Shown here: positions 43,061 through 51,002 of the stretch, one piece after another
How positions within the stretch are numbered: the stretch's first letter is position 1
Layout: the number at the start of each line of letters is the position of its first letter
NCBI GenBank assembly: GCA_937890825.1
Contig: CALADS010000089.1
Span: forward strand, 62,001 to 126,000
DNA from: an uncultured Bacteroides sp.
GTDB lineage: Bacteria > Bacteroidota > Bacteroidia > Bacteroidales > Bacteroidaceae
Length of the DNA stretch: 64,000 bases
Reading direction: 5' to 3'
The notes under the pieces: model-generated
Seen by the model: the letters and a program-made list of their open reading frames with translations, nothing else
Databases searched by the model: none
Told to the model about the DNA's origin: nothing
Made by a program: the position numbers and the translations under genes

Positions 43061-44871
43061 TTCTTTTTATCTTTCGTTAAAATAACCGTCAGTTCGGGCT
43101 GAACCTTCACCTGCGCTCTAGCCATGCCGATATAAGCCACTTCCAGCATCGCATCGCGGGGAGCTATCAACTGAAACGCGCCGTCTACATCGGTTACTGT
43201 GCCGTTCTTGGAACCTGAAATCTGTACAACAGCTCCGATTACGGGTTGTCCGCTTGGGTCTGTCACCCGGCCTTTCACCTGCACCTCTTCCTGTGCAGCC
43301 GACTGACTACCTGCTTTCTTCAGCGTCACCTTTATCACCCCATGCCTGGCTTTCTCGCCATACTGGGCTACGCCCTCGTCGCCTAACAACACCTTCATAA
43401 ATGCGATGGAAGACGAAGGCAGTTTAGACAACTCTTCGGTATATTCCCTGCCATCTACCAGAATCAGCGGCATATTCCCGTCATCCGCTGCTTTAGAGGA
43501 TGCCGACTGACTGCCGTCAGGCAAACGGAACATCACCGGCACCGTATATTTCACATCCACCTCTTTTCCTTTCTGCCTGCCCGGCTTCCACTTGGGCATG
43601 GCACTGATTACACGGATTGCCTCGGCATCCAGCGCAGGGTCTATGTCACGAAGTGTACTGACATTCGTAATGCTGCCGTCTTTGCACACTACAAACTGCA
43701 CAATAACGCGCCCCTGCTTACCAGCCTTTTTGGCCGATTCCGGATAGCGGATATTCGCTGCCAGATACTTCATCAGACCTGCCGTACCCCCATCCGGAAA
43801 CTCAGGCATTTCTTCCGAAGCACCCGATACGGCACCTTTCAATTTAGCGGCAACCTCTGCCGGCACATACACCGGAGCCACCGTATCGGCTTTTTCTACG
43901 TTTTTTTCTTTCATAAATGCCACTAAATCATTAACTTTGTCGCTGGAAATCTCATTCATTACAGAAGAGACTTCCGGACGGGCAAAAGCAGTCAGCGTCA
44001 TGGCTGCTACGGGAAGTACATACAGATACTTCAACCGTGCCCACGGATTGGATTTTTCTTTCATCATCATAGTGATACGTTTTTTAAGTGAACTGTGATT
44101 CAAGCTGTTGGCCATAGAGTAGAGCCTTGTGCCAACAGCTTTTTTTATGATTAATAACTGATATTGCCTGGCATTCACCCCTTCGTGAATCACGGTTTCA
44201 TCGGCCTGGTATTCATGAATGGCCTGCAACTCCTGTTTCAGCAGCCAGGCAGCCGGATTAAACCATTGCAGAAAAATGCAGCAGTCGGCCAGCAGCAAAT
44301 CCCAGGAGTGACGTAAGCGGATATGCGCCAGTTCGTGTATCAAGATTTCACGGCCGTTTTCCTGCAGGTCGGCACGAGAAATGAAGATGTAGTGCAGCCA
44401 GCTAAAGGGAGACAATTCACCCTCGTACACCCTGAGCTGCACCCGCGCGGGGCAACCGGGCAGATACCCGGCCAAAGACTCCTGCCTGCAAGCGCGAAAC
44501 AAATGCCTCAACCGGTACAGCGAATACAGATTACGGAGCAGAAAGAACGCCCCTCCCAGCAGATACACCAGCATACAGCCTGCCACCAGCCAGACCGATA
44601 TATCTACCGATGACGCACCGAAATCGGCTGTCTGCACCGATGCCACCTCGGCAGAGAGTTGTCCCAACGCATACATGGCCTGCTGCAAGTCGGCCGGATG
44701 CTGCACCTGCACCTCTATGCAGGGGATGAGAACGGAAAAGAACAGCACCCCCAACAAAGCGCAACGGTTGAACCTGTGGAACGTCTCCCTACTCAGCAGC
44801 AGCCGGTAAAAGAGATAAAACAAGGCCAGACAAACCGACGACTTTACAATATATACACAAAAGATTCCCAT
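43057..44871 (-). CDS. BlaR1/MecR1-type M56 sensor peptidase fused to TonB-C, plug-like and carboxypeptidase-regulatory domains
   Basis: A 604-residue membrane protein. Four helices lie in the first 280 residues, and the M56 zinc-protease motif HELAH is at residues 179-183, followed by RLRHSWD. After a fifth hydrophobic segment (about 287-303) come a TonB C-terminal-like domain (about 370-455, RVIVQFVVCKDGSI), a plug-like segment with ILVDGREY and GEKARHGVIKVTLKK (about 470-530), and a carboxypeptidase-regulatory-like domain (about 530-600). No penicillin-binding sensor domain is present, so the signal is unlikely to be a beta-lactam bound in the BlaR1 way. It is preceded by the BlaI-type repressor it probably inactivates. 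Confidence 0.85.
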   Translation of the reverse strand: MGIFCVYIVKSSVCLALFYLFYRLLLSRETFHRFNRCALLGVLFFSVLIPCIEVQVQHPADLQQAMYALGQLSAEVASVQTADFGASSVDISVWLVAGCMLVYLLGGAFFLLRNLYSLYRLRHLFRACRQESLAGYLPGCPARVQLRVYEGELSPFSWLHYIFISRADLQENGREILIHELAHIRLRHSWDLLLADCCIFLQWFNPAAWLLKQELQAIHEYQADETVIHEGVNARQYQLLIIKKAVGTRLYSMANSLNHSSLKKRITMMMKEKSNPWARLKYLYVLPVAAMTLTAFARPEVSSVMNEISSDKVNDLVAFMKEKNVEKADTVAPVYVPAEVAAKLKGAVSGASEEMPEFPDGGTAGLMKYLAANIRYPESAKKAGKQGRVIVQFVVCKDGSITNVSTLRDIDPALDAEAIRVISAMPKWKPGRQKGKEVDVKYTVPVMFRLPDGSQSASSKAADDGNMPLILVDGREYTEELSKLPSSSIAFMKVLLGDEGVAQYGEKARHGVIKVTLKKAGSQSAAQEEVQVKGRVTDPSGQPVIGAVVQISGSKNGTVTDVDGAFQLIAPRDAMLEVAYIGMARAQVKVQPELTVILTKDKKK

Positions 44872-44915
44872 AAGCCATAGATTTAAAGATACATCTTGCA
44901 GAGCGATGCCGCCTC

Positions 44916-45278
44916 CTATTCATTTTTCTTTTCCACCTCTTTGATGAGTTCTTTCAGCTCATCTACCGAAATCTCCTCTTCTTTCACCAAAGAGGAAACC
45001 ACAGAGAGGTAGGAGTTCTGGAAATACTTGCTGATAACCTGCTTCAAGGTGCGGGTACTGAAATCCGCCCGGCTTACCACCGCATAATACTGATAGGTAT
45101 TGCCGAATGCCCGGTGGCTGAGGTACCCTTTTTCCTCCAGTCCGCGCACAATGGTAGACAAGGTATTGAAATGAGGCTTGGGTTCGGCATACAAGGCCAG
45201 CAGCTCTTTCACAAACAAAGGGCCTTTTTCCCAAAAGAAACCCATAATTTCTTCTTCTTTAGCAGTGAGTCTTTTCAT
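44916..45278 (-). CDS. BlaI/MecI/CopY family transcriptional repressor
   Basis: A 120-residue winged-helix repressor. The start was placed at 45278 (MKRLTAKEEEIMGFFWEKG); a frame from 45299 adds 7 residues with poor family match. YLSHRAFGNTYQYYAVVSR near residue 57 is the wing region, and the C-terminal helix-rich part (EEISVDELKELIKEVEKKN) should dimerise. In the BlaI/BlaR1 scheme the partner protease leads to cleavage of this repressor. The 16-bp palindrome just upstream is the likely binding site, giving self-control of the operon. Confidence 0.92.
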   Translation of the reverse strand: MKRLTAKEEEIMGFFWEKGPLFVKELLALYAEPKPHFNTLSTIVRGLEEKGYLSHRAFGNTYQYYAVVSRADFSTRTLKQVISKYFQNSYLSVVSSLVKEEEISVDELKELIKEVEKKNE

Positions 45279-45296
45279 ACTTTCTTTGTTTTTCCA

Positions 45297-45328
45297 CAAA
45301 TAACTAATTTATTTAGTTTATAAACTAA
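45297..45328 (-). promoter_or_regulatory. Operator palindrome and promoter of the BlaI-type operon
   Basis: TTAGTTTATAAACTAA at 45313-45328 is a perfect 16-bp palindrome. A further AACTAA half-site at 45302-45307 forms a second, interleaved inverted repeat with TTAGTT at 45313-45318. A weak -7 box (GTTATTTG on the minus strand, 45297-45304) lies 19 bases before the chosen start. The palindrome falls in the -33/spacer region, where a bound repressor dimer would block polymerase. The 45329-45612 remainder of the gap holds the structured region described separately and no convincing gene. Confidence 0.6.
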
Positions 45329-45420
45329 TTTTTATAGTTAATATGTACTAAAGAGACTTTTCTTTTAACATTCGGGCGATTTGCTGCAAGACAGCCAACC
45401 CCTACGCAGCCTACAGCAGC

Positions 45421-45540
45421 CACCCGCGCCGCATCAGAGATGCAACAGAGCGGTAACAGCTCCGTAACTTCCCCAGCCATAAGTACCTCTGCACGGAGAA
45501 ACTCCGGGGCTGTTACGGTGCAGTAGCGGCCCAGATACGG
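45421..45540. other. GC-rich intergenic region with competing inverted repeats
   Basis: GTAACAGC (45453-45460) and CCGTAAC (45462-45468) can each pair with GCTGTTACGG (45509-45518), and CGGAG/CTCCG (45494-45498, 45502-45506) forms a separate hairpin. No ORF here has coding character. It lies between the end of the patB-type gene and the blaI promoter, beside the long hairpin at 45541-45590. Confidence 0.4.
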
Positions 45541-45590
45541 CCGAGGGCACACCGAGGTACCCGAAATTCTGTACCTTGATGTGCCCTCGG
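45541..45590 (-). terminator. Long hairpin after the PatB-type aminotransferase gene
   Basis: CCGAGGGCACA (45541-45551) pairs with TGTGCCCTCGG (45580-45590), and AGGTAC/GTACCT forms an inner stem. It lies 22 bases beyond the stop of the minus-strand gene. There is no T run after it on either strand, so it may stabilise mRNA ends or act as a weak terminator. Confidence 0.5.
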
Positions 45591-45612
45591 TTATGCGCTT
45601 GCTGCTGTCGGC

Positions 45613-46794
45613 TTATCTCTCAGCAGAAAGTTGCTCTACGGCTGTGGCCAACTGATGCAGTGCCTGCTGCAACACGGCTCGCGGACAGCCCACATTCAGC
45701 CGCATAAAGCCACGACCCGGCTCGCCAAACTGGGTGCCGCTGTTCAAGGCCAGGTGAGCCTTTTCGGCAAACAGACGCTCCAGTTCTTCCTGCGAAAGGT
45801 TCAACCCCCTGCAATCCAGAAATACTAGGTAAGAAGCCTGTGGACGAATCATGCCTACCCCGGGAATATGCTGTTGCAGATACTGTTCCGTAAAATCGAT
45901 ATTTCCCTGCACATAAGCCAACATCTGTTCCAACCACTCGTCGCCGTGCATATAGGCAGCCGCCGTACCCACATAGGCCAGACAGTGCCCCTCGCGAAAC
46001 TCGCCTGCCTCCATAAAAGCCTGGAAACGCTGGCGGATGTCTTCATCCAACGTAATGGCATAAGAGCTGGCCAGCCCCGGCATATTGAAAGCCTTGCTGG
46101 GAGCCATAAACGTAAGTGAAATCTGCGCAGCCGCCTCGGACACCGTGGCAAACGGATGATGCTTATAGGGCGGAAGCGTCAGGTCGGCATGAATCTCGTC
46201 CGAGATGACCATCGTGCCGTTCTGCCGGCAGATTTCTGCCACCTCCTGCAGTTCCTCCACAGTCCACACCCTTCCGCCGGGATTGTGAGGATTGCACAGC
46301 ACCAGGGCCTTGCAGCCCTTTATATCCTCCCGGAAGCGGTCGAAACAGATGTGATACTGCCCGTCGCGCAAATCCAGCGGAGAGAACACCACCTCGCGCC
46401 CCAGCTTCTGCGTCACCAGGAAAAACGGATGATAGACCGGAGTCATCACCATCACCTTATCATGAGGCTGGGTAAAAGCCAGCAACGCCAAGGCTTGCCC
46501 CCGCACAATGCCCGGCACAAAAGTCAACTGCTCGGGCTGCACCGTCCACTGATGGCGACGCTGCAACCATCCCTGAATCGACGTGGTCCACTCTTCACAA
46601 GCAAACGTATAGCCCAGCACCTCGTGCTCCAGACGCTTGCGCAAAGCATTCATCACAAAAGGAGGGGTGCGGAAATCCATATCTGCCACCCACATGGCCT
46701 GCAAATCGTCTCGACCCCACGCTCCCTTGATACCATCCCACTTCACAGAATCAGTACCCCGGCGTTCGATAACTTCATCAAAATTATATTTCAT
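45613..46794 (-). CDS. PatB/MalY-type PLP-dependent lyase/aminotransferase
   Basis: A fold-type I PLP enzyme of about 393 residues. The start is taken at 46794 (MKYNFDEVIERRGTDSVKWD); a frame from 46803 adds three residues. The DxxxxR(G)TxSxKWD opening and VADMDFRTPPFV are typical of the PatB/MalY group of cystathionine beta-lyase-like enzymes. The PLP lysine lies in FMAPSKAFNMPGLASS, and ALVLCNPHNPGGRVW holds the cofactor-contacting Asn-Pro. The likely reaction is C-S beta-lyase cleavage of cystathionine to homocysteine, though some family members act elsewhere. Confidence 0.88.
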   Translation of the reverse strand: MKYNFDEVIERRGTDSVKWDGIKGAWGRDDLQAMWVADMDFRTPPFVMNALRKRLEHEVLGYTFACEEWTTSIQGWLQRRHQWTVQPEQLTFVPGIVRGQALALLAFTQPHDKVMVMTPVYHPFFLVTQKLGREVVFSPLDLRDGQYHICFDRFREDIKGCKALVLCNPHNPGGRVWTVEELQEVAEICRQNGTMVISDEIHADLTLPPYKHHPFATVSEAAAQISLTFMAPSKAFNMPGLASSYAITLDEDIRQRFQAFMEAGEFREGHCLAYVGTAAAYMHGDEWLEQMLAYVQGNIDFTEQYLQQHIPGVGMIRPQASYLVFLDCRGLNLSQEELERLFAEKAHLALNSGTQFGEPGRGFMRLNVGCPRAVLQQALHQLATAVEQLSAER

Positions 46795-46829
46795 AGCTAC
46801 CAACTTATTTATATTTTCTTATCTGCCTG

Positions 46830-46837
46830 CAAAAGTA
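46830..46837 (-). promoter_or_regulatory. -7 promoter element of the PatB-type gene
   Basis: TACTTTTG on the minus strand, 36 bases before the chosen start. It lies only 12 bases from the opposed -7 box of the HAD gene (46850-46857), so the two promoters overlap and may compete. Confidence 0.5.
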
Positions 46838-46849
46838 CAAAAAATGGTC

Positions 46850-46857
46850 TATCTTTG
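46850..46857 (+). promoter_or_regulatory. -7 promoter element of the HAD hydrolase gene
   Basis: TATCTTTG, an exact match to TAnnTTTG, lies 27 bases before the start codon at 46885. Confidence 0.6.
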
Positions 46858-46884
46858 CATAGGAAACATTATTGGAAATGACCC

Positions 46885-47688
46885 ATGACGAAAAAAGCAC
46901 TTTTTTTTGATATAGACGGAACATTGGTAAGCTTTCAGACACACGAGATACCGCAAAGCGCCATCGATGCCCTACAGGAAGCCAAAGCACTGGGTATGAA
47001 AATCTTCATATCCACCGGCAGGCCGCGCATCCTCATCAATAATCTGGGAGCCCTGCAAAAGCTGCACTTGATAGACGGCTACATCACCATGAACGGAGCA
47101 TACTGCTTTGTAGGCAACGACATCTTATATAAAAGTGCCATTCGGCCCGACGAGGTGTACACGCTGACCCACTTCTGTGGCGATCGCCGCATTCCCTGCA
47201 TCGTGGTGGGCGAAAACGACATTTGCGCCTGCTGCCCAGACGAACGGGTAAACCGGATATTCTACGAGCATCTGAAAGTGACCACCCCCATACCGGATAT
47301 GCCGGTAGAAGAAGCCATTCTGCACAAGGATGTGTTTCAGCTCACCCCTTTCATCACAGCGGAAGAAGAAGCCCTGGTCAGCCCCCACATCCCGCACTGT
47401 GAGATAGGACGCTGGCACCCGGCCTTTGCCGATGTAACCGCTCTGGGCAATACCAAACAGCAGGGCATAGACGTTATCATCCGCCACTTCGGCATAGACC
47501 TGAAAGATACAGTGGCCTTCGGCGATGGCGGCAACGACATCAGCATGCTGAAGCACGCAAGTATCGGCATTGCTATGGGCAACGCACAAGATCACGTAAA
47601 GGCAGCAGCCCGATACGTAACTCGTACAGTAGATGAAGACGGCATAGCCTATGCCATAGAGGCTATCAGGAAAGGAGCATGGACATGA
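46885..47688 (+). CDS. Cof-type HAD-IIB family hydrolase
   Basis: A 267-residue phosphatase of the HAD superfamily with a type IIB cap. The catalytic aspartates are Asp9 and Asp11 in FFDIDGTLVS. Motif II is in KIFISTGRPR near residue 39, and motif IV in AFGDGGNDISMLK near residue 213. These enzymes remove phosphate from sugar phosphates or small cofactors such as FMN or PLP; the substrate is not predictable. The downstream helicase gene overlaps its end. Confidence 0.92.
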   Translation: MTKKALFFDIDGTLVSFQTHEIPQSAIDALQEAKALGMKIFISTGRPRILINNLGALQKLHLIDGYITMNGAYCFVGNDILYKSAIRPDEVYTLTHFCGDRRIPCIVVGENDICACCPDERVNRIFYEHLKVTTPIPDMPVEEAILHKDVFQLTPFITAEEEALVSPHIPHCEIGRWHPAFADVTALGNTKQQGIDVIIRHFGIDLKDTVAFGDGGNDISMLKHASIGIAMGNAQDHVKAAARYVTRTVDEDGIAYAIEAIRKGAWT

Positions 47689-49430
47689 GTTTTGCCCCCG
47701 ATACGCAGAACAAAGAGTTTCAAGATGCACTGAACCTCGTAAAGTATACCCGCCAGTCGCTGTTTCTCACCGGCAAAGCGGGTACAGGAAAGTCTACCTT
47801 CCTGCGCTACATCTGCGAGAACACCAAAAAAAAACATGTGGTGCTGGCTCCTACCGGCATCGCCGCCATCAATGCAGGAGGAAGCACGCTGCACAGCTTC
47901 TTCAAACTTCCTTTTCACCCGCTACTACCCGATGACCCGAATCTGAGCCTGCAAAAAGGGCGCATACACGACTTCTTTAAATACACCAAAGCGCACAGAA
48001 AACTGCTGGAGGAACTGGAGCTGATTATCATCGACGAGATTTCTATGGTAAGGGCAGACATCATCGATGCAGTAGACCGCATTCTACGCGTGTATTCACA
48101 CAACTTACGCGAGCCCTTCGGAGGAAAACAAATCTTGCTGGTGGGTGATGTGTTCCAGCTGGAACCGGTGGTGAAAAACGACGAGCGCGAGATATTGAAC
48201 CGTTTCTACCCCACTCCTTACTTCTTTTCGGCACAGGTATTCAGCCAGATAGATTTGGTATCTATCGAACTGCAAAAAGTGTACCGACAGAGTGACCCTG
48301 TATTTGTGGGCGTGCTAGACCGCATACGAAACAATACCGTGGGGGCTGCCGACCTGCAACTGCTGAACCGCAGATATGGAGTGGATATAGCACAGGCGGA
48401 AGCCGATATGTATATCACCCTGGCCACCCGGCGCGACCAGGTGGACCACATCAATGAGCGAAAGCTGAACGAACTGCCTGGGGATGCCGTGACTTTCAGC
48501 GGAGAAATTCACGGAGATTTTCCGGAAAGCAGCCTGCCTACCTCGCAAGAACTGGTGCTGAAAACCGGTGCACAAGTAATCTTCATAAAAAATGATTTCG
48601 ACAAACGATGGGTAAACGGCACCATCGGTGTGGTGAGCGGTATGGATCTGGATACAGAAACCCTCTATGTAATCACCGACGACGGCAAGGAATGTGACGT
48701 GAAACGGGAATCCTGGCGAAATATCCGCTACAAGTACAACGAAGAAAAAAAGGAAATAGAAGAAGAGGAGCTGGGCACCTTTACCCAATACCCGCTGCGG
48801 CTGGCATGGGCCATTACAGTACATAAAAGTCAGGGACTGACGTTTGCCCGGGCTGTGATAGATTTTACCGGCGGGGTATTTGCCGGCGGACAAACGTATG
48901 TGGCACTGAGCCGCTGCACTTCACTGGAAGGCATACAACTGAAAAAGCCAGTCGGCCGGGCCGACGTATTTGTACGTCCGGAGATTACCCAATTTGCCCG
49001 AAAATTCAACGACCGGCAAGCCATAGACCGGGCACTGAAACAAGCCCAGGCCGACCTGCAGTATGCCGCCGCCACACGCGCCTTCGACCGGGGAGACTTT
49101 GACACCTTCCTCCAAGAGTTTTTCAAAGCCATCCATGCGCGCTATGATATAGAAAAACCTGCAGTACAACGATTAATACGCCGAAAGCTGCATATCATCA
49201 ATCGCCTGCGAACTGAGAATCAGGCCCTGAAAGCCGCTGCGCTGGAGAAAGAAAAAGCCTTGGTAAAATATGCCCGCGAATACATCACCATGGGAGACGA
49301 ATGCCTGAAACATGGCATGAAAGAAGCTGCCATGAGGAATTATGAAAAAGCCGTTACGTTGTGTCCAAAATTTAAAGAGGCCTGGACGAAAATAAAAAAA
49401 CTGGATAAGGAACTGAAAAAAACGCACTGA
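47679..49430 (+). CDS. Pif1-like superfamily 1 DNA helicase with TPR-type C-terminus
   Basis: A 583-residue helicase. Walker A is GKAGTGKS at residues 32-39, and the Walker B region is in LELIIIDEISMVRADIIDA near 121. GDVFQLEPVV is the motif III-like segment. ITVHKSQGLTF near 385 and YVALSRCTSL near 409 form the C-terminal motor motifs. The last 60 residues (ECLKHGMKEAAMRNYEKAV) read as a TPR repeat, a possible partner contact. The frame opens 10 bases inside the HAD gene. The ATG at 47685, overlapping the HAD stop as ATGA, may be the true start. Confidence 0.88.
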   Translation: MDMSFAPDTQNKEFQDALNLVKYTRQSLFLTGKAGTGKSTFLRYICENTKKKHVVLAPTGIAAINAGGSTLHSFFKLPFHPLLPDDPNLSLQKGRIHDFFKYTKAHRKLLEELELIIIDEISMVRADIIDAVDRILRVYSHNLREPFGGKQILLVGDVFQLEPVVKNDEREILNRFYPTPYFFSAQVFSQIDLVSIELQKVYRQSDPVFVGVLDRIRNNTVGAADLQLLNRRYGVDIAQAEADMYITLATRRDQVDHINERKLNELPGDAVTFSGEIHGDFPESSLPTSQELVLKTGAQVIFIKNDFDKRWVNGTIGVVSGMDLDTETLYVITDDGKECDVKRESWRNIRYKYNEEKKEIEEEELGTFTQYPLRLAWAITVHKSQGLTFARAVIDFTGGVFAGGQTYVALSRCTSLEGIQLKKPVGRADVFVRPEITQFARKFNDRQAIDRALKQAQADLQYAAATRAFDRGDFDTFLQEFFKAIHARYDIEKPAVQRLIRRKLHIINRLRTENQALKAAALEKEKALVKYAREYITMGDECLKHGMKEAAMRNYEKAVTLCPKFKEAWTKIKKLDKELKKTH

Positions 49431-49432
49431 TT

Positions 49433-50047
49433 ATGTTACTGAAACTCTACAACAAGAACAATGCTCCCGCCGATTTACAACGGGTAGTAGATGTGCTGAA
49501 TAATGGAGGTATCGTGATTTATCCCACGGACACCATGTATGCCATAGGATGTCACGGACTGAAAGAACGGGCCATAGAGCGCATCTGTGAACTGAAAAAC
49601 ATAGACCCGAAAAAAAATCCTCTCTCTATTATCTGTTATAACCTAAGCAGCATCAGTGAATATGCCAAGGTGGACAACCATACCTTTAAACTGATGAAGC
49701 GCAATCTGCCCGGTCCGTTCACATTTATTCTGAACGGTACCACTCGGTTGCCCAAGATTTTCAGAAACCGCAAGGAAGTGGGTATCCGCATGCCCGATAA
49801 TGCCATCATACAAGAAATAGCCCGGCTGCTGGATGCTCCCATCATGGGCACCACACTGCCCTACCGTGAAGGTGATGATTTGGAATATTGCACAGACCCG
49901 GAACTGATAGAAGAACGGTTTGGCAAGTTGGTAGATCTTATCATAGACGGAGGTATAGGAGGTACAGAGGGTTCCACCATTGTGGATTGCACCCAAGAAG
50001 AGGTAGAAGTCGTACGTCAGGGACTAGGATGGCTAGATGAAGGATGA
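49433..50047 (+). CDS. YciO/Sua5/YrdC family threonylcarbamoyl-AMP synthase-like protein
   Basis: A 204-residue protein of the Sua5/YrdC/YciO group. The KxR-SxN type site is represented by IVIYPTDTMYAIGCHGL near residue 22, KKNPLSIICYNLSSISEY near 59 and NLPGPFTFILNGT near 88. The main family member makes threonylcarbamoyl-AMP for the t6A37 tRNA modification. YciO-type proteins have weaker activity, and this sequence looks closer to YciO. It begins 2 bases after the helicase stop. Together with the two MiaA enzymes it touches position 37 of tRNAs. Confidence 0.82.
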   Translation: MLLKLYNKNNAPADLQRVVDVLNNGGIVIYPTDTMYAIGCHGLKERAIERICELKNIDPKKNPLSIICYNLSSISEYAKVDNHTFKLMKRNLPGPFTFILNGTTRLPKIFRNRKEVGIRMPDNAIIQEIARLLDAPIMGTTLPYREGDDLEYCTDPELIEERFGKLVDLIIDGGIGGTEGSTIVDCTQEEVEVVRQGLGWLDEG

Positions 50048-50058
50048 GCAAAAAGAAT

Positions 50059-50119
50059 GCGGATGATACAGACAGATAGACACTCACATCCATGAGCCTA
50101 TTCCATCCGTATCATCCGC
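50059..50119 (-). terminator. Long inverted repeat between the YciO-like gene and nagB
   Basis: GCGGATGATAC (50059-50069) pairs with GTATCATCCGC (50109-50119), an 11-bp stem around a 39-base loop that holds a CTCA/TGAG inner pair. On the minus strand it is followed by ATTCTTTTTG, consistent with nagB termination. Confidence 0.6.
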
Positions 50120-50152
50120 ACCGACTATAGCTAAAAAAATAACCGTTTCAGA

Positions 50153-50965
50153 TTATTTCAATAAACTTTCCGGATCCAAGTGTTCGGCCTCGATGTCTTT
50201 GAAGTAACGGTAAGTACCTACCTTCAATTCATCGGTTGCAGCATCGTCGCAAACGATGATACCCTTTTCATGAGTCTGCAAAGCACTGATGGTCCACATC
50301 TGCATAACCGGACCTTCTACTGCATGATACAAAGCACGCGCTTTATTATGACCATTTACGATAATCATCACCTCCTTGGCACTCAGTACTGTACCCACAC
50401 CTACTGTCAGTGAAGTCTTGGGCACTTTATTCACGTCGTTGTCAAAGAAACGAGAGTTGGCAATGATGGTATCCTGTGTCAGAGTCTTCTGACGTGTACG
50501 AGAAGACAAAGAAGAACCCGGTTCATTGAAAGCAATATGACCGTCGGGGCCAATACCTCCCATGAACAAATCAATGCCGCCATAAGACTTGATTTTCTCT
50601 TCATAACGAGCACATTCAGCCTCCAAATCTTCTGCATTGCCGTTCAAGATGTTTGTATTCTCCGGTTTGATATCAATATGGTTGAAGAAATTATTCCACA
50701 TGAAAGAGTAATAGCTTTCCGGGTGTTCCTGCGGCAGACCCACATACTCATCCATATTGAAAGTCACTACATTCTGGAATGAAATAATACCTTTTTTGTT
50801 CAGTTCAATCAATTCCTTATACATACCCAATGGAGAAGATCCCGTAGGACATCCCAATACAAAAGGTTTTTCAGGAGTAGGGTTAGCTGCTTTAATCTTA
50901 GCTGCCACATAATGAGCAGCCCACTTAGACACGGATTGATAATCCGGCTGAATAATTAATCTCAT
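50153..50965 (-). CDS. nagB: glucosamine-6-phosphate deaminase
   Basis: Converts glucosamine 6-phosphate to fructose 6-phosphate and ammonia in amino-sugar breakdown. LGCPTGSSPLGMY near residue 38 is the phosphate loop. FNMDEYVGL near residue 69 holds the catalytic aspartate, and FMGGIGPDGHIAFNEPGSSL near 134 holds the catalytic histidine and glutamate region. The 270-residue length is typical. It is 37 bases downstream of the flavodiiron gene on the same strand. Confidence 0.96.
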   Translation of the reverse strand: MRLIIQPDYQSVSKWAAHYVAAKIKAANPTPEKPFVLGCPTGSSPLGMYKELIELNKKGIISFQNVVTFNMDEYVGLPQEHPESYYSFMWNNFFNHIDIKPENTNILNGNAEDLEAECARYEEKIKSYGGIDLFMGGIGPDGHIAFNEPGSSLSSRTRQKTLTQDTIIANSRFFDNDVNKVPKTSLTVGVGTVLSAKEVMIIVNGHNKARALYHAVEGPVMQMWTISALQTHEKGIIVCDDAATDELKVGTYRYFKDIEAEHLDPESLLK

Positions 50966-51002
50966 AGTAAATTATCTTTTATGGGTTAGTAAATATGATA
51001 AA

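Noticed and set aside
43057..45278. Reading the BlaI/BlaR1-type pair as a beta-lactam resistance operon
   Set aside because: No beta-lactamase or penicillin-binding protein gene is present, and the sensor lacks the penicillin-binding domain.
22269..45523. A shared 13-mer, TGTTACGGTGCAG, at 22269-22281 and 45511-45523 as a possible dispersed repeat
   Set aside because: Matches of this length are expected by chance between two points of a 64-kb window, and the flanks do not match.
45325..45552. A 75-codon minus-strand frame in the gap before the blaI-type gene
   Set aside because: No signal, no domain and Arg/Cys-rich. It crosses the hairpins and the operator, so it is more likely non-coding.
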